Position numbers and translations under genes: made by a program
Notes under the pieces: generated by a model
Databases searched by the model: none
Seen by the model: the letters and a program-made list of their open reading frames with translations, nothing else
What the model was told of the DNA's origin: nothing
Shown here: positions 55,053 through 63,832 of the stretch, in pieces
Numbering within the stretch: the stretch's first letter is position 1
Layout: every line of letters starts with the position of its first letter
Source of the DNA: Ructibacterium gallinarum
Lineage (GTDB): Bacteria; Bacillota; Clostridia; Monoglobales; Monoglobaceae
Assembly: GCF_014982785.1 (NCBI RefSeq)
Contig: NZ_JADCKB010000013.1
Location: 32,131-96,130 of the forward strand
Direction of reading: 5' to 3'
DNA: 64,000 bases

Positions 55053-56196
55053 ATTCCTCTTTCCGCCACACCATTTTATTTACAATACCTGTATAAGATT
55101 GAATCAGTTTAACAGTTTTCACAGATACGCAGGTATCGGTATAAGTTGATACAGGATGGCCCAAATCACCATTTTGGTTCATGGATACTGCTAAATCAAC
55201 GGCTTGCAGAACTTGTTCTTCGGTGATGCCTGCAAGTATAAAATCACCTGCATCTAAAGCTTCTGGACGTTCGGTGCTGGTACGAATACAAACAGCGGCG
55301 ATTGGATGACCCAAGGAAAGAAAAAAACTGCTTTCTTCGGGTAGGGTACCGCTGTCACTGACAACAGCAAAAGCATGCATTTGCAGATGATTGTAATCAT
55401 GAAATCCAAGTGGTTCATGCTGAATGACTCTGGAATCAAATTGAAATCCGCGCTGTGCAATGTATTTTTTGCTCCGGGGATGGCAGGAGTATAGAATTGG
55501 CATATCGTATTTTTGTGCCATGGCATTGACTGCATGCATCAACTGAAAAAAGTTTTTTTCGTTATCAATATTTTCTTCTCGGTGTGCGGAAAGGAGAATA
55601 TATTGTTTTTCCTTTAAGCGTAATTTATCTAATATAGTACTGTTCTTTATTTGTTCTATATGGCTACTTAGTACTTCTGCCATGGGTGATCCAATAACAT
55701 AGGTGCGCTCTTTTGGCACGCCGGAAGCATTTAGATAGCGGCGAGCATGTTCGGAATAACAGAGATTTACATCAGCAGTGACATCTACAATGCGTCGATT
55801 GGTTTCTTCTGGAAGGCATTCGTCAAAACAGCGGTTTCCAGCTTCCATATGGAAAATAGGAATATGAAGTCGTTTGGCACTAATGACGGCTAGACAGGAA
55901 TTGGTATCTCCTAAGACAAGGACAGCGTCCGGCTTCAGTTTTGTCATTAACTGATATGATTTTGCGATAATATTTCCAATCGTTTGCCCCAGGTTATCTC
56001 CGGCAGCATTTAAATAATAGTCTGCTTCACGCAAATCCAGATCTTCGAAAAAAATCTGGTTTAAGCTATAATCATAATTTTGACCGGTATGGACAAGAAT
56101 TTGGTCAAAGTATTTATCACAACACTTGATTGTCTCTGACAGCCGAATAATTTCCGGCCGGGTGCCAATGATGGTCATTAACTTTAATTTTCGCAT
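55051..56196 (-). CDS. UDP-GlcNAc 2-epimerase family protein (CapG/WbjD/FnlC-like)
   Basis: The 381-residue protein has the 2-epimerase fold (IIGTRPEIIRLSE, VLVLGDTNSCLAV, HMEAGNRCFDECLPEETNRR, SDSGTLPEESSF). It differs from classical WecB/MnaA and matches the group acting last in UDP-N-acetyl-L-fucosamine synthesis. The gene lies 19 bases after the CapF/FnlB-like gene, its usual partner. It is a distant paralogue of the 8295 gene. Confidence 0.85.
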   Translation of the reverse strand: MRKLKLMTIIGTRPEIIRLSETIKCCDKYFDQILVHTGQNYDYSLNQIFFEDLDLREADYYLNAAGDNLGQTIGNIIAKSYQLMTKLKPDAVLVLGDTNSCLAVISAKRLHIPIFHMEAGNRCFDECLPEETNRRIVDVTADVNLCYSEHARRYLNASGVPKERTYVIGSPMAEVLSSHIEQIKNSTILDKLRLKEKQYILLSAHREENIDNEKNFFQLMHAVNAMAQKYDMPILYSCHPRSKKYIAQRGFQFDSRVIQHEPLGFHDYNHLQMHAFAVVSDSGTLPEESSFFLSLGHPIAAVCIRTSTERPEALDAGDFILAGITEEQVLQAVDLAVSMNQNGDLGHPVSTYTDTCVSVKTVKLIQSYTGIVNKMVWRKEE

Positions 56197-56215
56197 TTGT
56201 GTCCGCCTCTTTCAT

Positions 56216-57361
56216 TTATATTTCAAGAAAATAAGTATCCGGATGATTCGGATCATAGCATTCACTGCACCATATTACGGTAATCAAATCAGAGGAACCG
56301 TTGTTAACGATTTGATGTGTATATCCGGGAGGGATATCAATTACCTCCGGCTTTTCTCCGTCTACAAAATATTCAATGACATTGCTGTCTTGTATCTTAC
56401 GCAGACGGATAACACCATGCCCGCTTATTACAACAAATTTTTCGGTTTTCGTATGATGCCAATGATTGCCCTTTATAATTCCTGGTTTTGTAATATTGAC
56501 ACTGACCTGTCCCCGGTCTGCAGACCGAAATAATTCGGTAAAACTGCCTCGAGCGTCTATGTGTGCATTTAGCGCATAGGAAAACATGTTTTCAGGTAAA
56601 TATGACAGATATGTACTGTACAGCTTCTTTTCCAGACTGTTTTCTTCCATGCAGGGGATTTGTATATTATTTCTGCTTTGACGAAAAGAATGAAGAAAAT
56701 GGGCAATTTCACCAACTGTTGTTTCGTAGGTTGTAGGAATATAGCAAAAAGACTGTGCACGGTGTTCTTTTCCAGTTAGCGCAAGCAAAAACTCAGTAAT
56801 AACATCGTCAATATACACAAGCTGCATTTTATGCGCAGAATCATGAATGGTAATAGGAATATCCCGGGCAATTTGAAAAGCAAAAGTTGCAACTACACTG
56901 TTGTAATTGGGACGGCACCATTTGCCAAATACATTAGGAAGTCGATAAACAAAAGTTTGTACACCGTTCTCTTTTCCATATTGCAAAACCATCTCTTCTG
57001 CCACTTTTTTGCTTATGCCATAAGCATTATCGAGCTCTGCCTGAATGGAAGAGGTAATTAAAACAGGTGCTTTGTTATGGTTGTTTTTTAAATGATTAAG
57101 CAGGCTTTCGGTTAAACCTGCATTGCCTTCCATAAATTCATCGGAATTTTTGGGGCGATTGACTCCGGCCAGATGAAAGACAAAATCACACTCTTTGGTA
57201 TATTCTTCCAATAACTTAGGAGAGCTTTCCATATCATATTCCATCAGATAAAGTTTTTCCTCTACATCGAAACCGGAATTCCATCCAGCTGGTAAGTTGT
57301 GCAAAGATGTAATTAAGTTTTGCCCAATAAATCCATTGGCTCCGGTAATTAGTATTTTCAT
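56216..57361 (-). CDS. UDP-sugar reductase with C-terminal cupin (CapF/WbjC/FnlB-like)
   Basis: The 381-residue protein has an N-terminal NAD(P)-binding SDR domain (ILITGANGFIGQNLI, with a YGISKK active-site Tyr/Lys) and a C-terminal cupin (from about residue 255: RGSFTELFRS, GNHWHHTKTEKFVVISG). This fusion is typical of the second enzyme in UDP-L-FucNAc synthesis. The ATG at 57361 follows GGTGGGG. The first enzyme of the pathway (CapE/FnlA) is not in the window. Confidence 0.9.
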   Translation of the reverse strand: MKILITGANGFIGQNLITSLHNLPAGWNSGFDVEEKLYLMEYDMESSPKLLEEYTKECDFVFHLAGVNRPKNSDEFMEGNAGLTESLLNHLKNNHNKAPVLITSSIQAELDNAYGISKKVAEEMVLQYGKENGVQTFVYRLPNVFGKWCRPNYNSVVATFAFQIARDIPITIHDSAHKMQLVYIDDVITEFLLALTGKEHRAQSFCYIPTTYETTVGEIAHFLHSFRQSRNNIQIPCMEENSLEKKLYSTYLSYLPENMFSYALNAHIDARGSFTELFRSADRGQVSVNITKPGIIKGNHWHHTKTEKFVVISGHGVIRLRKIQDSNVIEYFVDGEKPEVIDIPPGYTHQIVNNGSSDLITVIWCSECYDPNHPDTYFLEI

Positions 57362-57395
57362 AATTTTCCCCACCGTTTCGATTGACTTTGATATT

Positions 57396-57424
57396 ATTAT
57401 ATTATATTTTGTTTATAATTGCAA
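57396..57424 (-). promoter_or_regulatory. SigA-type promoter of the CapF/CapG-like operon
   Basis: On the minus strand: TTGCAA (57424-57419), 17-base spacer, TATAAT (57401-57396), 35 bases before the start at 57361. Confidence 0.8.
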
Positions 57425-57482
57425 GAAGCACAATAAAAACATAAGATAAAAAGGAAATATGTGAAAAATTTTTTTCTATCTC

Positions 57483-57511
57483 TTGTCAAATGCCAGTATA
57501 TATTGTATAAT
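57483..57511 (+). promoter_or_regulatory. SigA-type promoter of the HisD-like operon
   Basis: TTGTCA (57483-57488), 17-base spacer, TATAAT (57506-57511). The leader of about 68 bases has no T-box or long attenuator hairpin, unlike many his operons. Confidence 0.82.
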
Positions 57512-57585
57512 AAATGATATTCATTGTATTCGGCCACTGTATTGACCGTAAAAATGCACACTATTAGGACAAAGGAGAGAAAAGG

Positions 57586-58878
57586 ATGAATATTTATAAA
57601 TTGTCTGAATTATCCCGGGAGAAAAAAGAGTTTATCATGAAGCGGGCAGAAATTGATATTTCAGAGCACATGAAGCTTGCACGGGAGGTATCTGAAGATA
57701 TCCGCACCAGAGGAGATCAGGCTGTGCTGGAATATACTGCAAAATTTGATCATGTTACCCTGACTCAGGATAGAATAAAAGTCCGCCCGGAGGAAATCGA
57801 GGCAGGTTACGCTCGCTTAGATGCTCCCACCAGAGAAGCTATTGCATATGCGGCAAAAAATATTCATAATTTTCACGAAAAACAGCTGCCCGAAGAAATG
57901 TGGTTTACAGAAGTAGATAAGGGGCTTATGGTTGGTGAAAAAACTACTCCGATTGTAGATGTTTGCCTTTATGTTCCCAGAGGAAAGGGAAGTTTTCCTT
58001 CGGTTATGTTGATGCTTGGAGTACCTGCAAAGGTGGCGGGTGTAGAAAAAATTGTTGTAGTAACCCCTCCAAATGAAAAAGGCGATGTAGATGATGCCAT
58101 TTTAGCTGCAGCTAAAATCATTGGCATTACTGAAATTTACAAAGTTGGTGGTATACAAGCAGTGGCGGCTGCCGCGTTTGGAACAGAAACCATTCCCAAA
58201 TGCCATAAAATTATTGGACCAGGTAATGCGTATGCGACAGCGGCGAAAAGGGTTTTAGCAAATTATATTGATGCCGGATTGCCTGCCGGTCCCAGCGAAT
58301 GTATTGTATTGGCTGACGAAAAAGCGGATCCTGAAAAGGTGGCTCTTGACTGGATGATCGAAGCAGAACACGGGCCGGATTCAGCTGCACTCTTGGTGAC
58401 GCACAGTCAAGAACTGGTAGAAAAAGCTGCGGAGATTGTCAAACGTCAGTTGACGAAAATTTCAGATAAACGCCGGGAGTTTGTTACTACCAACTTTAAT
58501 ACTTACGGCGGGGCCGTGATTACGGAGAGTCTGGAAGAAAGTATTGATTTTGTAAATGAATATGCACCGGAGCATATGGAAGTTATGACAGAAAAGCCTT
58601 TTGATGTTTTGCCTAAGATTAAAAATGCAGGTGAGATCCTTTTGGGTGACTATACGCCGGTTACTCTATGCAATTTTGTACTGGGGCCTAATGCAATTTT
58701 ACCTACAGGACAGTTTGCCAAAACCTATTCTAGTGTCTCTGTGTTTGACTTTTTAAAACGCTCTTCTGTAGGTTATGCCAGCAAAGCCGGCTTTGAGCGA
58801 GTAAGAGAATATGCTTACCGCATTGCCACTGTGGAAGGTTTTGATACGCATGGCCTAGCTGTAAAAGAAAGAAAATAA
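57586..58878 (+). CDS. hisD: Histidinol dehydrogenase family protein, atypical active site
   Basis: The 430-residue protein is clearly of the HisD fold: LYVPRGKGSFPSVMLM, VGGIQAVAAAAFGTE, GPGNAYATAAKR and DAGLPAGPSE. The catalytic Glu-His pair is kept (E329-H330 in YAPEHME), as are two zinc ligands (H262 and H422). However, the third ligand Gln259 of the E. coli enzyme is Glu259 here, the fourth, Asp360 in GDY, is Asn363 (CNF), and the nearby GxNH histidine is Ala370 (GPNA). HisD relatives with other alcohol substrates exist, so function may differ from the oxidation of histidinol to histidine. It leads a four-gene operon. Confidence 0.85.
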   Translation: MNIYKLSELSREKKEFIMKRAEIDISEHMKLAREVSEDIRTRGDQAVLEYTAKFDHVTLTQDRIKVRPEEIEAGYARLDAPTREAIAYAAKNIHNFHEKQLPEEMWFTEVDKGLMVGEKTTPIVDVCLYVPRGKGSFPSVMLMLGVPAKVAGVEKIVVVTPPNEKGDVDDAILAAAKIIGITEIYKVGGIQAVAAAAFGTETIPKCHKIIGPGNAYATAAKRVLANYIDAGLPAGPSECIVLADEKADPEKVALDWMIEAEHGPDSAALLVTHSQELVEKAAEIVKRQLTKISDKRREFVTTNFNTYGGAVITESLEESIDFVNEYAPEHMEVMTEKPFDVLPKIKNAGEILLGDYTPVTLCNFVLGPNAILPTGQFAKTYSSVSVFDFLKRSSVGYASKAGFERVREYAYRIATVEGFDTHGLAVKERK

Positions 58879-58892
58879 AGGAGAGAAATGCA

Positions 58893-59513
58893 GTGAAAAA
58901 TAAAATCAGTGTGGTACGTAAATCGACCGAATCTGTTATTCGAGTAACCATCGAGAAGGGAAACCTCCGTTCTGATTATCGCAAGCATATCTGCACGCCT
59001 CTTCCGTTTTTAAATCATATGATAGAACATATCGCCTGGCGTGCTGCGCTGAATATTGATATTCACATGGAGTTTGATGAGTTCAAACTAGTACATTTGG
59101 TTACTGAAGATGTTTCCATGACTTTGGGACGTGCAGTAGGCGAATTTGTACGAATTAACACGCCTTCCGGATATGGAAGCGGCATTGGTATTATTGATGA
59201 AGCAAAGGCGGAGGCGGTTTTATCCTTTGAAGATCGATCGCTTTTCGATTTTCACAGTGCTATTACGTATGACAGTGCTGTGGAAGGAATGCCTTCTGAA
59301 GAACTCATTACTTTTCTTGACGGATTTGCGCAGGGGGCAAGATGCACTTTGCATATTGATATTGAAAAAGGAGTGAATGGACATCATATTTGGGAAGCGG
59401 TATACCGCGCCTTTGGTATTGCATTAGGAAAGGCGCTTGCGATAGATGCAGCCCGGGAAGGAATGACGTCTGGTGTTGCCGGGCAGGTGAGCTATGAAAT
59501 TACAGCGGAGTAA
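58893..59513 (+). CDS. hisB: Imidazoleglycerol-phosphate dehydratase family protein, divergent
   Basis: The 206-residue protein has the HisB fold with PFLNHMIEH, a TLHI strand and the second metal motif HHIWEA (intact). The first metal motif, normally DDHHTxED, reads L-V-H68-L69-V-T-E72-D73, so one of two adjacent His ligands is Leu. FLDHM is FLNHM and the following AxHG motif is lost (AWRAA). The start is GTG at 58893 with AAGGAG upstream, 14 bases after hisD. It overlaps the next gene by 20 bases. This may be a paralogue with a different substrate. Confidence 0.8.
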   Translation: MKNKISVVRKSTESVIRVTIEKGNLRSDYRKHICTPLPFLNHMIEHIAWRAALNIDIHMEFDEFKLVHLVTEDVSMTLGRAVGEFVRINTPSGYGSGIGIIDEAKAEAVLSFEDRSLFDFHSAITYDSAVEGMPSEELITFLDGFAQGARCTLHIDIEKGVNGHHIWEAVYRAFGIALGKALAIDAAREGMTSGVAGQVSYEITAE

Positions 59514-60510
59514 AATTGATACATTGATTTTTGATATGGACGGCGTAATTACCAGCGAATATATTTATTGGAAAGCAGCAGCGCTAACCGTGTATGAATT
59601 ACTTTACAGTCATCGGTATTTTGGGCATCAGGATCTTGACAAGCTTTGGTGCCGTAAAAATGTATCATTGATTTATGATACTGTATTCTGTGGAGGACGA
59701 ACGGTAACCGCCGTAAAGCATTTAGGCGTAAACACAAATTGGGATTTAGCGTATTTGGTATTTTGTGTTTCGACTTATCTGGAGCCTGAATTAACCTCGT
59801 TTGATTTGCATCATTTTGAAGCAGTGTGTATGTTTATTGAAAATATAAAAATTGGTCCACCAGCCTTATATACGGCTGCGGAGGGTTTGGCGGCCTCTGC
59901 CTCTGTGGTGGAAATTGGTTATTTTAAGAGAACGACAGGTGGATTATGGAAATGCCTCATAGAATGTTTTCAACGGTGGTTTCATGGTGATGTAGAAATA
60001 AAAGGCTTGAAGTTGGAAGAAGAGCCTGTTTTACCCTTAAAAGAAATCGAAAAAACCCTAAGGACGTTAAATCAAGAAGGATATATTTTAGGAGTCGGCA
60101 CCGGAAGGCCGAAGGAGGAAATTTTATTTCCGCTTCAAATGTGGGGTCTCGATCAATATTTTGATACTAAATATTGTGCTTCTTATGATGAAGTTTCTGC
60201 GGCAGAAAAGAGTTTGACACCAGAACAGCCGCTTGCAAAGCCGCATCCTTTTGTGTTTCAAAAAGCCGCTTTTGGACATTTGCTTTCCGACGAAGAAATT
60301 TATTATGGAAAAATTCCATTTCAGTGGCCTAAAAAATGTTTGGTGATTGGAGATGCCCCCAGTGATTTGCTGGCAGCAAGGGCTGGGGGATTTCCTTTTG
60401 CAGCTGTGTTAACAGGAATCGAAGGAAAAAATGCACGACCATATTTTGAAGAAAACCAGGCAGAACTGATTTTAAATTCTATGCTGGAGCTGATTAACAA
60501 TGACAATTAA
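59494..60510 (+). CDS. HAD-superfamily hydrolase, large cap
   Basis: The 338-residue protein has all four HAD motifs: D14/D16 in FDMDGVIT, T203 in GVGTGRP, K249 in AKPHPF and D287/D291 in GDAPSD. The cap between motifs I and II is large and helical (about residues 25-180), which sets substrate choice. A phosphatase role is likely. In this operon it could act as a histidinol-phosphate phosphatase or on an analogue. It overlaps the HisB-like gene by 20 bases and the next gene by 11. Confidence 0.85.
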   Translation: MKLQRSKIDTLIFDMDGVITSEYIYWKAAALTVYELLYSHRYFGHQDLDKLWCRKNVSLIYDTVFCGGRTVTAVKHLGVNTNWDLAYLVFCVSTYLEPELTSFDLHHFEAVCMFIENIKIGPPALYTAAEGLAASASVVEIGYFKRTTGGLWKCLIECFQRWFHGDVEIKGLKLEEEPVLPLKEIEKTLRTLNQEGYILGVGTGRPKEEILFPLQMWGLDQYFDTKYCASYDEVSAAEKSLTPEQPLAKPHPFVFQKAAFGHLLSDEEIYYGKIPFQWPKKCLVIGDAPSDLLAARAGGFPFAAVLTGIEGKNARPYFEENQAELILNSMLELINNDN

Positions 60511-61030
60511 AATTACAACGCCTTTTACAAGTGATAAAGCTGCACAGCTGCATTCGGGAGACCGTGTTTTTATTAACGGTGAAATTTATACTGCTCGGGA
60601 TGCCGCGCATAAGCGTATGATAGATGCCATTCAAAAAGGGGAAGAATTACCTTTTGATATTAGGAATCAAATTATATATTATGCAGGCCCTGCACCGGCC
60701 AAGCCTGGATGGGTTATTGGTTCTTGTGGACCGACTACCAGCGGACGAATGGATGCTTATGCTCCGCGTTTGATTCGTTTAGGGTTGACTGGAATGATTG
60801 GGAAAGGAATGCGTTCTGCAGAAGTGGAAAATGCCATGAAGGAATGCGGCGCAGTATATTTTGGTGCAATTGGCGGTGCGGGAGCATTGATTGCCAAGTG
60901 CGTTACGGCGGTTGAGGTAGTCGCCTATGAAGATTTAGGTACCGAAGCGATCCGGAAACTTACGGTACAAAATTTGCCTGCAGTGGTAATTATGGATCAA
61001 TATGGCGGAAATCTTTATCAACAAAGATAA
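60500..61030 (+). CDS. Fumarase/tartrate dehydratase class I, beta subunit
   Basis: The 176-residue protein is the beta (swivel) domain of Fe-S fumarate hydratases: GDRVFINGEIYTARDAAHKR, YYAGPAPAKPG, CGPTTSGRMD and GKGMRSAEVENAMK. The alpha subunit, which holds the 4Fe-4S cluster and is usually the adjacent gene, is not found here. It starts inside the HAD gene, so it is coupled to that operon. It may pair with an alpha subunit encoded elsewhere, or serve the unknown pathway. Confidence 0.9.
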   Translation: MTIKITTPFTSDKAAQLHSGDRVFINGEIYTARDAAHKRMIDAIQKGEELPFDIRNQIIYYAGPAPAKPGWVIGSCGPTTSGRMDAYAPRLIRLGLTGMIGKGMRSAEVENAMKECGAVYFGAIGGAGALIAKCVTAVEVVAYEDLGTEAIRKLTVQNLPAVVIMDQYGGNLYQQR

Positions 61031-61033
61031 TGC

Positions 61034-61062
61034 TTGACAAATATAGAACATTTGAGTATAAT
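61034..61062 (+). promoter_or_regulatory. Strong SigA-type promoter of the riboswitch-ATPase unit
   Basis: TTGACA (61034-61039), 17-base spacer, TATAAT (61057-61062): both boxes match the consensus exactly. Confidence 0.92.
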
Positions 61063-61076
61063 AACAATAACATACT

Positions 61077-61160
61077 AAAGGGAGTAGTTAAAAGTATTCT
61101 GTCAACATCACGGCATAAGCCTGGCAGAATACACCCATGTGGTAACAAGACTTTCGTATG
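61077..61160 (+). ncRNA. yybP-ykoY type manganese riboswitch
   Basis: The leader starts AAAGGGAGTAG, contains GTCAACATCA, a stem GTATTCTG (61094-61101) / CAGAATAC and ends in a GTAACAAGACTT segment, all resembling the yybP-ykoY class, which binds Mn2+. It precedes a P-type cation ATPase, a known regulon member. The AAGACTT strand is shared with the downstream terminator, which fits an ON switch when metal is bound. Confidence 0.82.
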
Positions 61161-61197
61161 GCCGTATATTTGTGCGGCCATAGGGAAGTCTTTTTTT
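61147..61197 (+). terminator. Riboswitch expression-platform terminator
   Basis: AAGACTT (61147-61153) pairs with AAGTCTT (61186-61192), with an inner stem TATGGCCG (61157-61164) / CGGCCATA (61175-61182), followed by TTTTTTT. It would stop transcription before the ATPase gene when the aptamer is not holding the first strand. Confidence 0.85.
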
Positions 61198-61231
61198 ATA
61201 GATACTTATGACCAGAGAGAGGAGAACAAAG

Positions 61232-63817
61232 ATGGAATTTTTTAAAGAATCTAGTCAGACGGTATGCGCAGAATTAAAAACCAATACAGATGGTTTAACT
61301 GCTGCAGAGGTAGAAAAAAGGTTGTTACAGTATGGAAAAAATGGTTTGGCAGAAGAAAAGAAAAAAGGTATTTTTCAAGTTTTTTTTGAGCAATTTAAAG
61401 ACCTGTTGATTGCCATTTTGATTGTTGCTGGAATTATTTCCATGATTTCCGGGGAAATAGAAAGTACGCTTGTTATTTTTGCAGTCATTATTTTGAATGC
61501 TGTTTTGGGGACTGTCCAGCATTTTAAGGCGGAAAAATCCTTGGAAAGCTTAAAACAATTATCTGCGCCGAGTGCAAAGGTTATGCGTGATGGTGTGAAA
61601 ACAGAAGTACATTCTGAGGATTTGGTGCCGGGTGATATTTTGATTTTGGAAGCCGGTGATTTGATTACGGCGGATGCGCGGATTATAGAAAACTATTCCC
61701 TGAAGGTAAACGAAAGTTCTTTAACCGGAGAATCTGAGGCTGTTGAAAAAACCAACGAAGTAATTTCTGGTGATAAAATTCCTTTAGGTGACCGAAAAAA
61801 CATGGTATTTTCCGGTTCTTTGGTCACATATGGGCGGGCTGAGGCCGTGATAACGGCTACTGGCATGGAAACGGAACTTGGAAAAATTGCCGGATTAATG
61901 AACAGGACAGCACAGCGAAAAACACCGCTTCAAATTAGTCTGGACCGTTTTAGCCAGAAATTAGCTATTATTATTATAGGGATTTGTTTGGTGGTCTTTG
62001 GATTGTCATTGTATCGTCAGATGCCGGTTTTGGATGCTTTGCTGTTTGCTGTTGCTTTGGCTGTTGCGGCGATTCCGGAAGCGCTCAGTTCCATTGTAAC
62101 TATTGTTTTGGCAATGGGAACGCAGAAAATGGCACGGGAAAATGCGGTCATGAAGGATTTAAAATCCGTAGAAAGCTTGGGATGTGTTTCCGTTATTTGT
62201 TCCGATAAAACAGGAACGCTGACCCAAAACAAAATGACAGTGATGGAAATGTATGCTGGAGGCGATGTATTTACGCGGGAAAAGCTGGATCTTAACAATG
62301 CGGCGCATTATATGCTTTTAAAAGAAGCTATTTTGGTTAATGACGCGACTGAAACCATTGGAGATCCTACTGAAACCGCTCTGGTACAAATGGCATCTTA
62401 TTTTGGAGTTGATGCGGCTTCCTATCGTTTGCAACATCCTCGAGTTGCAGAATTGGCATTTGATTCGGATCGGAAGCTGATGAGTACACTACACGAAATA
62501 GATGGTGAAAATATACTTTGCACCAAAGGTGCATTGGATGTTTTACTTCCAAGGATTACCAAGATTATGACGCAAAACGGAATTGTTCAAGCCGATGAAA
62601 ATGAAAAACAAAAAATTATTGATATAAATCGGAAATTTTCAGAAAAAGGACTGCGGGTACTATGTTTTGCCATTCGTCCATTTGGGAAATGTATGGAGGT
62701 ACAACAGAAGGATGAAACAGAATACATTTTTGTTGGCCTGATTTCTATGATGGATCCACCCAGAGAGGAGGCAAAAAAAGCAGTTGCAGACGCCAAGCTT
62801 GGTGGCATTACTACGATTATGATCACAGGAGATCACAAAATTACAGCTGCCGCCATTGCAGAACAGCTGGGAATTATGGAACCGGGTGACATGGCCATAG
62901 AAGGTACGGAATTAGATGAAATGTCTGATCAGGAGCTGAGTGAAAAACTTCCTTTGATTCGAGTATATGCCCGTGTGTCACCAGAGCATAAAATAAGAAT
63001 TGTAAATATGTGGCAACAAAAAGGAAAGATTGTTTCTATGACCGGTGACGGTGTTAATGATGCTCCTGCATTAAAACAGGCTGATATTGGCGTTGCTATG
63101 GGAATTACGGGAACGGAAGTTGCGAAAGATGCAGCCTCCATGATTTTGACAGATGACAATTTTGCAACTATTGTGAAAGCGGTCGTCAATGGAAGAGGAG
63201 TTTATGAAAATATAAAAAACGCAATTCAGTTTTTGCTGTCAGGTAATGCAGCTGGTATTCTGTGCGTTCTTTTTACAGCGTTAGCAGGACTTGCAATGCC
63301 GTTTATGCCTGTTCATCTGTTATTTATTAATTTATTGACCGATAGCCTCCCTGCCATTGCCATTGGAATGGAACCGGCTCGTAAAGGTTTGCTTCAACGA
63401 CCTCCCAGAGATGCAAAAGAATCTATTTTAAATCAACGAACTTTGATTCGCATTGGATGGCAAGGCCTTTTAATTGGTATATTTACCATGGTTGGATATT
63501 TTGTTGGATTGCAAACAGATACAGCTAAAGCAAGTACAATGGCCTTTGCTGTTTTAACTCTTGCACGCCTTTTTCATGGCTTTAATTGCAGAGGCGAAGA
63601 ATCCCTGGTCAATCTAAGGTTAAAGACAAATCCATATAGTATAGGAGCATTTTTGTTAGGAGTATTGCTGCTTGCCTGCGTTCTTTTTATTCCTATTTTA
63701 AAGGGGCTGTTCATGGTTGCTGCTCTTTCATCTGTACAATGTTTATGGATTTTTGGCTTGGCGTTTTTCCCCACACTGCTCATTCAAATACAAAAGATGC
63801 TGTGTACAAAAAAATAA
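61232..63817 (+). CDS. P-type cation ATPase (Ca2+/Mn2+ type, SERCA/PMCA family)
   Basis: The 861-residue pump has the cation ATPase N domain, the TGES actuator motif (SLTGESEAVEK), the phosphorylated D325 in CSDKTGTLTQ, the hinge TGDGVNDAPALKQADIG, and the M4 motif PEAL with E283. M6 contains NLLTDSLPA. These place it with calcium or manganese exporters of P2 type. Under the Mn2+ riboswitch it is most likely a Mn2+ efflux pump. The ATG at 61232 follows AGAGGAG; the in-frame start at 61208 is upstream of that site. Confidence 0.92.
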   Translation: MEFFKESSQTVCAELKTNTDGLTAAEVEKRLLQYGKNGLAEEKKKGIFQVFFEQFKDLLIAILIVAGIISMISGEIESTLVIFAVIILNAVLGTVQHFKAEKSLESLKQLSAPSAKVMRDGVKTEVHSEDLVPGDILILEAGDLITADARIIENYSLKVNESSLTGESEAVEKTNEVISGDKIPLGDRKNMVFSGSLVTYGRAEAVITATGMETELGKIAGLMNRTAQRKTPLQISLDRFSQKLAIIIIGICLVVFGLSLYRQMPVLDALLFAVALAVAAIPEALSSIVTIVLAMGTQKMARENAVMKDLKSVESLGCVSVICSDKTGTLTQNKMTVMEMYAGGDVFTREKLDLNNAAHYMLLKEAILVNDATETIGDPTETALVQMASYFGVDAASYRLQHPRVAELAFDSDRKLMSTLHEIDGENILCTKGALDVLLPRITKIMTQNGIVQADENEKQKIIDINRKFSEKGLRVLCFAIRPFGKCMEVQQKDETEYIFVGLISMMDPPREEAKKAVADAKLGGITTIMITGDHKITAAAIAEQLGIMEPGDMAIEGTELDEMSDQELSEKLPLIRVYARVSPEHKIRIVNMWQQKGKIVSMTGDGVNDAPALKQADIGVAMGITGTEVAKDAASMILTDDNFATIVKAVVNGRGVYENIKNAIQFLLSGNAAGILCVLFTALAGLAMPFMPVHLLFINLLTDSLPAIAIGMEPARKGLLQRPPRDAKESILNQRTLIRIGWQGLLIGIFTMVGYFVGLQTDTAKASTMAFAVLTLARLFHGFNCRGEESLVNLRLKTNPYSIGAFLLGVLLLACVLFIPILKGLFMVAALSSVQCLWIFGLAFFPTLLIQIQKMLCTKK

Positions 63818-63832
63818 AAAAATCCCGGCAGA

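Noticed and set aside
57512..57585. T-box or his attenuator before the HisD-like gene
   Set aside because: The leader is about 70 bases, with no specifier stem, no T-box sequence and no terminator.
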